A stretch of DNA of 7,119 nucleotides from Thermoplasmata archaeon (GTDB lineage Archaea; Thermoplasmatota; Thermoplasmata; Thermoplasmatales; B87-G9). Positions 1 to 4,686 of the stretch are shown one piece after another. Each line of letters opens with the position of its first letter. Positions within the stretch are counted from its first letter, which is position 1. Below the pieces are notes generated by a model. The model saw nothing but the letters and a program-made list of their open reading frames with translations. It was not told the origin of the DNA and ran no database searches. The stretch is from NCBI GenBank assembly GCA_003649695.1, contig QMSR01000047.1, forward strand, positions 1 to 7,119, in the 5' to 3' direction. The position numbers and the translations under genes are program-made.

Positions 1-37
1 CTATCGCATCATCAGCCTTAACCTTCCAATACAAAAA

Positions 38-50
38 TTTTTAAATATAT
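38..50 (+). promoter_or_regulatory. TATA box of the hsp20-arsR operon
   Basis: An A/T-only tract (TTTTTAAATATAT) sits about 34-46 nt before the Hsp20 start codon, preceded by an A-rich segment that could serve as the TFB-recognition element. With the usual archaeal TATA-to-start distance of about 25 nt, transcription would begin near 68-70 and leave a leader of about 15 nt, enough to carry the Shine-Dalgarno at 71-77. The assignment rests on composition and spacing only. Confidence 0.6.
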
Positions 51-67
51 CAACTTATTAGTTGATA
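48..67. promoter_or_regulatory. Perfect inverted repeat, candidate operator of the heat-shock operon
   Basis: The sequence TATCAACT-TATT-AGTTGATA has two perfectly complementary 8-bp arms (48-55 and 60-67) around a 4-nt spacer. It overlaps the end of the TATA box and runs up to the predicted transcription start. A dimeric winged-helix repressor bound there would block TBP/TFB or RNA polymerase. The second gene of the operon encodes such a regulator, so autoregulation is the simplest inference. The arms do not recur elsewhere in the window. Symmetry and position are seen directly; the identity of the binding protein is inferred. Confidence 0.6.
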
Positions 68-70
68 ACT

Positions 71-77
71 GAGGTGA
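71..77 (+). promoter_or_regulatory. Shine-Dalgarno of hsp20
   Basis: GAGGTGA lies 6 nt before the ATG at 84 and matches the anti-SD of archaeal 16S rRNA. It fixes the Hsp20 start. Several other genes in the window lack such a motif and look leaderless. Confidence 0.8.
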
Positions 78-83
78 TGAGAA

Positions 84-581
84 ATGTGGTGGGACGAGTG
101 GTTTGAGGAGTGGGAGAAGGAGTTTGAGAGGACCTTCGAGAGGATAGAGAGGATGCTCAGGGACGCCTTCAGGCAGGGGAAGAGGAAGGAGCCCTTCATC
201 TACGGCTTCAGCGTCAGGATCGGGCCGGACGGCAGGCCCATCATCCAGGAGTTCGGGAATGTCAGGAGGTTCGGGATCGTCGAGGAGCTCCCCGAGGGCT
301 TCAGGGAGCCCTTCACCGACGTCATGGAGGACAGGGAGAGCTACAAGGTGACCGTCGAGCTCCCCGGCGTGGCCAAGGAGGACATCGACCTGAAGATCGA
401 CGAGAGGTCCATGGAGGTGAAGGTCGACACCGCCTCCAGGAAGTACTACAAGAAGGTCCTCTTCAGGGAGCCCGTGAACCCGGACACCGCCAAGGCGACC
501 TACAAGAACGGGGTCCTGGACGTGGTGGTGAAGAAGAAGTACCCCAAGGAGGAGAAGGGGAAGAGGATTCCCATCGAGTGA
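84..581 (+). CDS. hsp20: Small heat-shock protein, Hsp20/alpha-crystallin family
   Basis: ATP-independent cytosolic chaperone that would hold unfolding proteins in oligomeric assemblies. The 165-residue product has an N-terminal arm rich in Trp, Phe, Glu and Arg (about 1-35), a linker, and an alpha-crystallin domain at about 77-152. The domain begins FTDVMED and carries the YKVTVELPGV strand (87-96) and the hallmark ATYKNGVLDVVV (138-149). The tail holds an I-P-I motif (162-164), the family's usual contact between dimers. Length is typical of archaeal Hsp20 proteins. The ATG at 84 has a good Shine-Dalgarno, and the downstream regulator starts 1 nt after the stop, indicating a bicistronic operon. 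A palindrome over the promoter suggests repression in the absence of stress. Arginine codons are nearly all AGG, as in the neighbours. Family assignment is secure; regulation is inferred. Confidence 0.95.
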   Translation: MWWDEWFEEWEKEFERTFERIERMLRDAFRQGKRKEPFIYGFSVRIGPDGRPIIQEFGNVRRFGIVEELPEGFREPFTDVMEDRESYKVTVELPGVAKEDIDLKIDERSMEVKVDTASRKYYKKVLFREPVNPDTAKATYKNGVLDVVVKKKYPKEEKGKRIPIE

Positions 582-582
582 C

Positions 583-1029
583 ATGGACGTCGACGCCATC
601 CTCTTCGCCCTGCTCAGCCCCGCCAGGAGGGAGCTCCTGAGGAGGCTGAGCAGGGCTCCCCAGTACCCGCTGGGCCTTTCCAGGGCTCTGGGCCTCTCCC
701 CCCAGGCCATAGTGAAGCACCTCTACGTCCTGGAGGAGGCGGGGCTCGTGGAGCAGGTGGGGCAGGTGAGGGGTGGCCTGGGCGCCCCCAGGACCTACTA
801 CGGCCTCTCCCGCTCCGTGTCCGTCTACGTGGACATAGGCCCCGGCCTCTTCAGCCTCAGCGTGGAGGAATGGCCGGGGGACGTGGGCCTGGGGCCGGAC
901 CCCGTCAGGGAGCTGGAGAGGATAGAGAAGAGGCTCAGGGAGCTGGAAGAGGAGAGACTGAAGCTCCTCAGGGCGAAGTCGGAGCTCATGCGCAGGCTCG
1001 GGCTCCTCAGGGAGCTCCACTCACTTTGA
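583..1029 (+). CDS. ArsR-like winged-helix transcriptional regulator with C-terminal coiled coil
   Basis: Predicted DNA-binding repressor of 148 residues. An N-terminal winged-helix domain spans about 3-78: helix DAILFALLSPARRELLRRL, recognition helix within SPQAIVKHLYVLEEAGLV (39-56), and a beta wing ending GAPRTYYGLS (67-76), a pattern shared by archaeal ArsR-type regulators. A short strand segment (YVDIGPGLFSLSV, 82-94) follows, then a charged heptad-like helix at about 108-140, probably a dimerising coiled coil. No metal-binding Cys cluster is visible, so a metal-sensing role is unlikely. The ATG lies 1 nt after the hsp20 stop, implying translational coupling. By analogy with the Thermococcales heat-shock repressor Phr, it may control its own operon through the palindrome at 48-67; this is inference. 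Its last 9 bp overlap the end of the convergent gene. Confidence 0.85.
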   Translation: MDVDAILFALLSPARRELLRRLSRAPQYPLGLSRALGLSPQAIVKHLYVLEEAGLVEQVGQVRGGLGAPRTYYGLSRSVSVYVDIGPGLFSLSVEEWPGDVGLGPDPVRELERIEKRLRELEEERLKLLRAKSELMRRLGLLRELHSL

Positions 1030-1629
1030 AATGGTTAGGGCAATCTTCCCGAGGGGGGTTATCCGGTAGAGGCCCCTCCTGGACCCCCTCTCCACGAGCC
1101 CCAGCTCCAGGAGCCTCCCCAGGATCTTGTTTACGTAGCTGCTGCTCCTCCCCAGCCTCGTTGCCAACTCCCTGAGCTTCATCTCCCTCTTCGCGCTGAG
1201 GGCCCTTAGGACCATCTTCTCGTAGTCCTTCATCCTGGTCAGCCTCCAGCTCAGGAGGCTCATCTCGGTCACCGAGTCCTCGGAGACGATGTACAGCTTC
1301 TCAAGGTAGTCCGAGAGCAGGTATGCGACGTTCAGCACAGCGACCAGGACCCTGTCCGGGTTCCTGCCTACGATGGCCAGGGAGGGGGTGCCGGATTCCG
1401 ACACTATGATGTCCGCGAGGGAGATGATCCCCTCCTGGGACCCCATGTCTATCTTGAAGTTGTAGTATAGGATGTCCCTGAGGGCCCTCGCCCCCTCAAG
1501 CATGTCCGCCTCCCTCTCCAAGCCCTTGTGCACCAGGAGGACGACCTTCTCGTAGGAGGAGCTCACCTCGTCCAGGAGCCTTGAGAGGGCCTTGAGGGAG
1601 TCCCCAAGAACTATGAAGAGCGTTTTCAA
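1021..1629 (-). CDS. Two-domain transcriptional regulator: CARF/Csa3-like N-terminal domain plus winged helix
   Basis: The 202-residue product has two parts. Residues 1-125 look like a Rossmann-type sensor: strand and helix MKTLFIVLGDSLKALSRLLD, strand KVVLLVHKG (28-36), segment SLAIVGRNPDRV (83-94) where CARF domains carry their ligand loop, helix VAVLNVAYLL, and strand KLYIVSED. This order resembles Csa3, the CARF-winged-helix regulator of archaeal CRISPR loci. Residues 131-202 form a MarR/ArsR-type winged helix, with helix-turn-helix KLRELATRLGRSSSYVNKIL (151-170) and wing LVERGSRRGLYRITPLG. The TTG start is supported by an AGGTGA Shine-Dalgarno 6 nt upstream (1636-1641), within which lies an in-frame TGA at 1636-1638 that rules out a longer form. 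No CRISPR array or cas gene lies in the window. The DNA-binding half is secure; the CARF assignment is moderate and could instead be another Rossmann-like sensor. Confidence 0.75.
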   Translation of the reverse strand: MKTLFIVLGDSLKALSRLLDEVSSSYEKVVLLVHKGLEREADMLEGARALRDILYYNFKIDMGSQEGIISLADIIVSESGTPSLAIVGRNPDRVLVAVLNVAYLLSDYLEKLYIVSEDSVTEMSLLSWRLTRMKDYEKMVLRALSAKREMKLRELATRLGRSSSYVNKILGRLLELGLVERGSRRGLYRITPLGKIALTISK

Positions 1630-1662
1630 ACCTCTTCACCTTCCTGTCGATAATAGAGCCTT

Positions 1663-1673
1663 GATTTCTTAAG
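1663..1673 (-). promoter_or_regulatory. Candidate TATA element of the CARF-like regulator
   Basis: On the minus strand CTTAAGAAATC lies about 25 nt before a predicted start near 1644, leaving a short leader with the Shine-Dalgarno at 1636-1641. The sequence sits in the 53-nt gap between tRNA-Arg and the regulator, both on this strand, so read-through from the tRNA gene is an alternative. Weak evidence. Confidence 0.35.
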
Positions 1674-1682
1674 CGATGAAGG

Positions 1683-1756
1683 TGCCCGAGCCGGGATTCG
1701 AACCCGGGTCAAGGGCTCCGCAGGCCCCTAGGATGTCCAGGCTACCCCACTCGGGC
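1683..1756 (-). tRNA. tRNA-Arg, anticodon GCG
   Basis: A complete 74-nt cloverleaf reads on the minus strand. The acceptor stem pairs GCCCGAG with CUCGGGC (7/7). The D-arm contains A14, G15, G18 and G19. The anticodon stem GGGGC pairs with GCCCU (one G-U), closing the loop CU-GCG-GA, so the anticodon is GCG and reads CGC/CGU. The T-stem CCGGG pairs with CCCGG around the standard loop UUCGAAU. Discriminator base is A73. No intron is present, and CCA is not encoded (the genome continues CCT after A73). Arginine in the neighbouring genes is mostly AGG, so this isoacceptor serves codons rare here. Confidence 0.95.
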
Positions 1757-1775
1757 CCTTTAGCACATTGAATTT

Positions 1776-1784
1776 CTTATTTAA
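1776..1784 (-). promoter_or_regulatory. TATA element of tRNA-Arg
   Basis: TTAAATAAG on the minus strand is centred 24 nt before the first base of tRNA-Arg, so transcription would start at or next to the mature 5' end. It lies in a 75-nt AT-rich gap shared with the divergent promoter of the protease gene. Confidence 0.6.
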
Positions 1785-1802
1785 CATAAACGCCCCAACA
1801 AA

Positions 1803-1813
1803 GATATTAATAA
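1803..1813 (+). promoter_or_regulatory. TATA element of the SDH_sah protease gene, leaderless arrangement
   Basis: GATATTAATAA is centred about 24 nt before the ATG at 1832, and no Shine-Dalgarno lies between. This fits a leaderless transcript starting at or next to the ATG. The element is about 28 nt from the tRNA-Arg TATA element on the other strand. Confidence 0.6.
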
Positions 1814-1831
1814 TGTTAACCATGGAACAAC

Positions 1832-2641
1832 ATGTATGATCTCAGCTGGATCATTTGGTTCATCTTCATCTTCTTCCTCCTCATGTGGCCCCAGTTCAAG
1901 CACTTCTCCCTGCAGAACGCCAGGGCGGCCCTGATACGCAGGCTTGCAAAGAAGAGGGGCTCGGAGGTGATAACGCTCATCCACAGGCAGGAGAGCATAG
2001 GGCTCTTCGGCATCCCCTTCTACCGCTACATCGATGTCGACGACTCGGAGGCGGTGCTCAGGGCCATCAGGGCAGCCCCGCCCGACAAGCCCATCGACCT
2101 CATCATCCACACCCCCGGCGGGCTCGTCCTGGCGGCCACCCAGATAGCGTATGCCCTAAAGAAGAGGAAGGCGAAGACCACCGTCATCATCCCCCACTAC
2201 GCCATGTCCGGCGGCACCCTGATAGCGCTGGCCGCGGACGAGATCCTCATGGACAGGAACGCCGTCCTGGGGCCCGTGGACCCCCAAATCTCCGGCATGC
2301 CCGCGCCCTCGATCCTCAGGGCGGTCGAGAGGAAGGGCGTCGAGAAGGTGGACGACCAGACCCTGATCTACGCGGACCTCTCCGAGAAGGCGATAAACCA
2401 GCTCAAGAGGACTGTGGTCAAGCTCCTGGAGGGGAAGATGGACAGGGAGAAGGCGGAGAGGCTTGCGGAGGTGCTGACCTCGGGCAGGTGGACGCACGAC
2501 TACCCAATAACCTTCGAGGAGGCCAGGGAGCTGGGACTCCCCGTCAGAGACGAGGTGCCCCCCGAGGTTTACGCCCTCATGGAGCTCTACCCCCAGCCCA
2601 TGTCCAAGAGGCAGAGCGTGGAGTTCGCCCTCCCGAGGTGA
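1832..2641 (+). CDS. Membrane-anchored ClpP/SppA-like serine protease, SDH_sah (serine dehydrogenase proteinase) family
   Basis: Predicted membrane peptidase of 269 residues. One hydrophobic segment near the N-terminus (about 4-20, WIIWFIFIFFLLMWP) anchors it; no cleavable signal is evident. The family's FGIPFYRYIDVDDSEAVLRA block (59-78) precedes a ClpP/crotonase-type fold: IDLIIHTPGG (88-97, oxyanion-forming glycines), VIIPHYAMSGGT (118-129) with Ser126 as probable nucleophile, and ADEILMDRNAVLGPVDPQ (135-152), strongly family-typical. The C-terminal part (LTSGRWTHDYPITFEEARELGLPV) resembles the end of the SppA core. The general base cannot be assigned from one sequence. The ATG at 1832 is preferred because it gives a complete membrane segment and sits 24 nt behind a TATA element. 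The stop overlaps the GTG start of the next gene. A role in membrane protein quality control is inferred from the family. Confidence 0.9.
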   Translation: MYDLSWIIWFIFIFFLLMWPQFKHFSLQNARAALIRRLAKKRGSEVITLIHRQESIGLFGIPFYRYIDVDDSEAVLRAIRAAPPDKPIDLIIHTPGGLVLAATQIAYALKKRKAKTTVIIPHYAMSGGTLIALAADEILMDRNAVLGPVDPQISGMPAPSILRAVERKGVEKVDDQTLIYADLSEKAINQLKRTVVKLLEGKMDREKAERLAEVLTSGRWTHDYPITFEEARELGLPVRDEVPPEVYALMELYPQPMSKRQSVEFALPR

Positions 2642-2934
2642 TTGGCATCTTCGGCGACGAGCTGAGGGTTCACCTCGACAAGTACCTGAACAGGATCCTC
2701 GAGTTGGTCCGATGCGCTAAGGCGGAGCCCGGGGGTAGGGGGGTCCTGGAGATGGCCAGGAGATACGCGGAGGACGCCGCGTACTTCCGCTCCAGGGGGA
2801 TGCTGGTCGAGGCCTTCGAGGCCATGACCATAGCGTGGGCGTACGTGGACGCCCTCGCCTCCCTCGGCCTGGCGCGCGTGCCCGAGGAGTTCCAGGACAT
2901 CCTGGCGGCAGGAAAGGTTAAAAGGCGTTCGTGA
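2638..2934 (+). CDS. DUF357-family small helical protein
   Basis: A 98-residue protein starting at a GTG whose last two bases open the TGA stop of the protease gene (GTGA, 4-bp overlap). The reading frame remains open far upstream, but that stretch is out of frame with the protease and is a shadow; the GTG gives a product of family size. The pattern LDKYLNRILELVRCA (13-27), then MARRYAEDAAYFRSRGMLVEAFEAMTIAWAYVDAL (39-72), matches archaeal DUF357: two long helices with the conserved Y..DA.YF and A...AWAY.DAL features. The family's function is unknown to me. Coupling to a membrane protease suggests production in a set ratio, hence a possible partner or regulator; this is inference. The 3' end also carries the probable promoter of the following tRNA. 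Confidence 0.82.
   Translation: MIGIFGDELRVHLDKYLNRILELVRCAKAEPGGRGVLEMARRYAEDAAYFRSRGMLVEAFEAMTIAWAYVDALASLGLARVPEEFQDILAAGKVKRRS
2911..2924 (+). promoter_or_regulatory. tRNA-Ala promoter embedded in the DUF357 coding end
   Basis: GGAAAGGTTAAAAG, within the last codons of the DUF357 gene, has a purine-rich TFB-element-like half followed by TTAAAA centred about 25 nt before the first base of tRNA-Ala. Only 10 nt separate the DUF357 stop from the tRNA, so an independent promoter must lie inside the coding region; otherwise the tRNA is processed from the operon transcript. Confidence 0.5.
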
Positions 2935-2944
2935 TTCAGGAATC

Positions 2945-3018
2945 GGGCCGGTAGATCAGTCCGGTAGATCGCCGCCTTGGCATGGCGGAGGTCCGGGGTT
3001 CGAATCCCCGCCGGTCCA
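2945..3018 (+). tRNA. tRNA-Ala, anticodon GGC
   Basis: A complete 74-nt cloverleaf. The acceptor GGGCCGG pairs with CCGGUCC and includes the G3-U70 wobble, the main identity element for alanyl-tRNA synthetase. D-stem GAUC pairs with GAUC. Anticodon stem CCGCC pairs with GGCGG around loop UU-GGC-AU, so the anticodon GGC reads GCC/GCU. T-stem CGGGG pairs with CCCCG around UUCGAAU. The discriminator is A73, no intron is present and CCA is not encoded. Its 3' end is 2 nt from the stop of the convergent glycyl-tRNA synthetase gene. Confidence 0.97.
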
Positions 3019-3020
3019 CT

Positions 3021-4685
3021 TCAGAAAATTTTCCTCCTTCCCGCGATCGCATCCTTCAGGGTCGGAATGAGCTCCTCCAGGGGGATCCTCACCTGCTGCG
3101 TGCTGTCCCTGTCCCTGACAGTTACGGTTCCGTCCTCCTTCGTCCGGTAATCGAAGGTCACGGCGAAGGGGACACCTATCTCGTCCGCCCTCGCGTACCT
3201 CCTCCCAATCGAGCCCGAGTCGTCGTAGTAGGACTCTATCCCCTCGGCGAGGGCCCTCCTCCACCATTCCCTCGCCAGGGAGTCCAGGCCGTCCTTCGCG
3301 ACCAGGGGCAGGAACACCGCCTTCACGGGGGCCACGTTGGGCCTCAGGGCCAGGACCCTGTACCCCGTACCCTCCCTCTCGTAGTAGGAGTTCTCCAGGA
3401 GGCAGTAGAGTATCCTGTCCAGGCCGAAGGAGGGCTCGATGACGTGGGGGATGAAGCTCCTGCCGTGGACCTCCTCCTCCACCACCTCGTAGGCCTCCGG
3501 GGGCACCTCGAGGGACCTGCCGCCCACCTCCACCCTGATGGGCCCGGATGGGGGTGGCTCCATCCCCCTCAGGGCCCTCGCCACCTCCTGGGCCTCCGAC
3601 TTGAACATGGGGCCGAGGACCCCCATCTTGGGCCTGATCCTCCTCACCCTGGACACCCCCTCCTGGACGAAGGCCCTCAGCCTCTCGCCTGAGTGCTCCT
3701 CGTGCCTCCTCAGGTCGTAGTCAGTCCTGTCCGAGAGCCCTGCGACCTCGAGCCAGCCCTGACTGATCTCTATCTCCGCATCCCACGTCTCGGAGGAGTA
3801 GTGGGCGAGCTCCTCCTTCCTGTGCTTCCTGAACCTGATCTTCTCCGGCGGGATGCCTATCTCCTCCAGGAAGAGCTTGGTCTTGGCCATGAAGTAGCCC
3901 AGGGCCCTGGAGCCTATGATCCCCCTGGAGACGGCCTCACCGACGGGGAGGACCTCCTCCGCTTCCCCGTGAACGAGTCTAAGGGGGACGCCGGAGAGGG
4001 CCTCGAAGCCGGGCCAGTCCTTGGTCTCTGGGTCCACGAAGATCTCTGCCTCGGCCATGTTGAACTCCCTGAGCCTGATGAGCCCCTTCCTGGGGGATAT
4101 CTCGTTCCTGTACCCCTTTCCTATGGTTGCGGCGCCGAAGGGGATCCTGGACCTCGCCTGGTAGTACAGGTTGAGGAAGTTGATGAAGATGCCCTGGGCC
4201 GTCTCGGGCCTCAGGTAGGCCCTCTTCGCCCCCGCTGCCCCGACCTCCAGGGAGAACATGAGGCCGAAGGGCCTCACGCCCCCCAGCTCTCCGCCGCAGG
4301 ACGGACACCTTATCCCCGCCTCCCTAAGCAGGCGCTCGGCCTCCTCGGCCGAGAGGCCCTCGTGCGGGAGGCCCCTCTCCTCCAGGAGCTCGTCGACCCT
4401 CCAGGCCGCCCCGCAGGAGGTGCAGGTGACCATGAGGTCCGTGAACTGCTCCTCGTGCCCGGAGGCCCTGAACACCACCGCCGGGGTTATGTCCGGCGTG
4501 TCTATCTCCAGGAGCCCCTCCTCTAAGACGAACTTCCTCCTCCAGACCTCCGCTATGTTCCTCCTAAGCGCGGTGCCCAGGGGGCCGTAGTCGTAGAAGC
4601 CCGCCATGCCCCCGTAGATCTCGAAGGAGGGCCAGAAGAAGCCCCTCCTCTTCGCCAGCTCCAGGACCTTCTCCGCCCTCCCCAT
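3021..4685 (-). CDS. glyS: Glycyl-tRNA synthetase, class II, archaeal/eukaryotic homodimeric type
   Basis: Charges tRNA-Gly with glycine using ATP. The 554-residue protein shows the class II core: the start YGGMAGFYDYGPLGTALRRN with motif 1 at about 33-60; a zinc-binding insertion with C88-x2-C91 and C127-x2-C130; the glycine-pocket RPETAQGIF (159-167); motif 2 at about 190-217 (YRNEISPRKGLIRLREF); and motif 3 IEPSFGLDRILYCLLE (416-431). The C-terminal anticodon-binding domain runs from LRPNVAPVKAVFLPL (447-461) to about 545, including SIGRRYARADEIGVPFAVT. Length and layout fit the archaeal alpha2 enzyme, unlike bacterial alpha2beta2. The ATG lies 1 nt after the CBS-protein stop, with GGTGG within the end of that gene as a likely Shine-Dalgarno, so the two are probably co-transcribed. 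All signature motifs are intact. The symbol glyS is used as in most archaeal annotations. Confidence 0.98.
   Translation of the reverse strand: MGRAEKVLELAKRRGFFWPSFEIYGGMAGFYDYGPLGTALRRNIAEVWRRKFVLEEGLLEIDTPDITPAVVFRASGHEEQFTDLMVTCTSCGAAWRVDELLEERGLPHEGLSAEEAERLLREAGIRCPSCGGELGGVRPFGLMFSLEVGAAGAKRAYLRPETAQGIFINFLNLYYQARSRIPFGAATIGKGYRNEISPRKGLIRLREFNMAEAEIFVDPETKDWPGFEALSGVPLRLVHGEAEEVLPVGEAVSRGIIGSRALGYFMAKTKLFLEEIGIPPEKIRFRKHRKEELAHYSSETWDAEIEISQGWLEVAGLSDRTDYDLRRHEEHSGERLRAFVQEGVSRVRRIRPKMGVLGPMFKSEAQEVARALRGMEPPPSGPIRVEVGGRSLEVPPEAYEVVEEEVHGRSFIPHVIEPSFGLDRILYCLLENSYYEREGTGYRVLALRPNVAPVKAVFLPLVAKDGLDSLAREWWRRALAEGIESYYDDSGSIGRRYARADEIGVPFAVTFDYRTKEDGTVTVRDRDSTQQVRIPLEELIPTLKDAIAGRRKIF
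3024..3033. terminator. Possible two-way oligo-T terminator between tRNA-Ala and glyS
   Basis: GAAAATTTTC is a perfect 10-bp palindrome giving a T4 tract on both strands. On the plus strand the T tract begins 11 nt after the tRNA-Ala 3' end, suitable for archaeal U-tract termination. On the minus strand it falls within the last codons of glyS, just before the stop. T4 is short, so this is tentative. Confidence 0.35.
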
Positions 4686-4686
4686 C

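Noticed and set aside
1..37. Possible end of an upstream gene
   Set aside because: Too short to judge; stop triplets occur on the minus strand and no coding or RNA pattern can be supported.
69..80. CTGA followed by GTGATGA, like the D'/C' boxes of a C/D guide RNA
   Set aside because: No outer C box upstream or D box downstream at suitable spacing was found, and the stretch is fully explained as the hsp20 Shine-Dalgarno region.
18..1020. Minus-strand open frames opposite hsp20 and the ArsR-like gene
   Set aside because: These are antisense shadows rich in Leu, Pro, His and Val; Hsp20 and the regulator have clear domains, spacing and a promoter on the plus strand.
1822..1839. Five-codon upstream ORF (ATG GAA CAA CAT GTA TGA) overlapping the protease start
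   Set aside because: The predicted transcription start lies near 1832, so this ATG is probably not transcribed, and it has no Shine-Dalgarno.
1855..2637. Long open plus-strand frame upstream of and in frame with DUF357
   Set aside because: It is the shifted shadow of the protease gene, with Pro/Arg/His-rich low-complexity protein; only the part after the GTG at 2638 matches a real family.
2948..2970. Exact 10-bp direct repeat CCGGTAGATC
   Set aside because: It falls inside tRNA-Ala and results from the acceptor end, the self-complementary D-stem GATC and the D-loop; no independent repeat.
3693..4526. Long plus-strand open frame antisense to glyS
   Set aside because: The GlyRS reading frame is unmistakable here; the opposite frame is Leu/Pro/Gly-rich with no family pattern, as expected from high GC.
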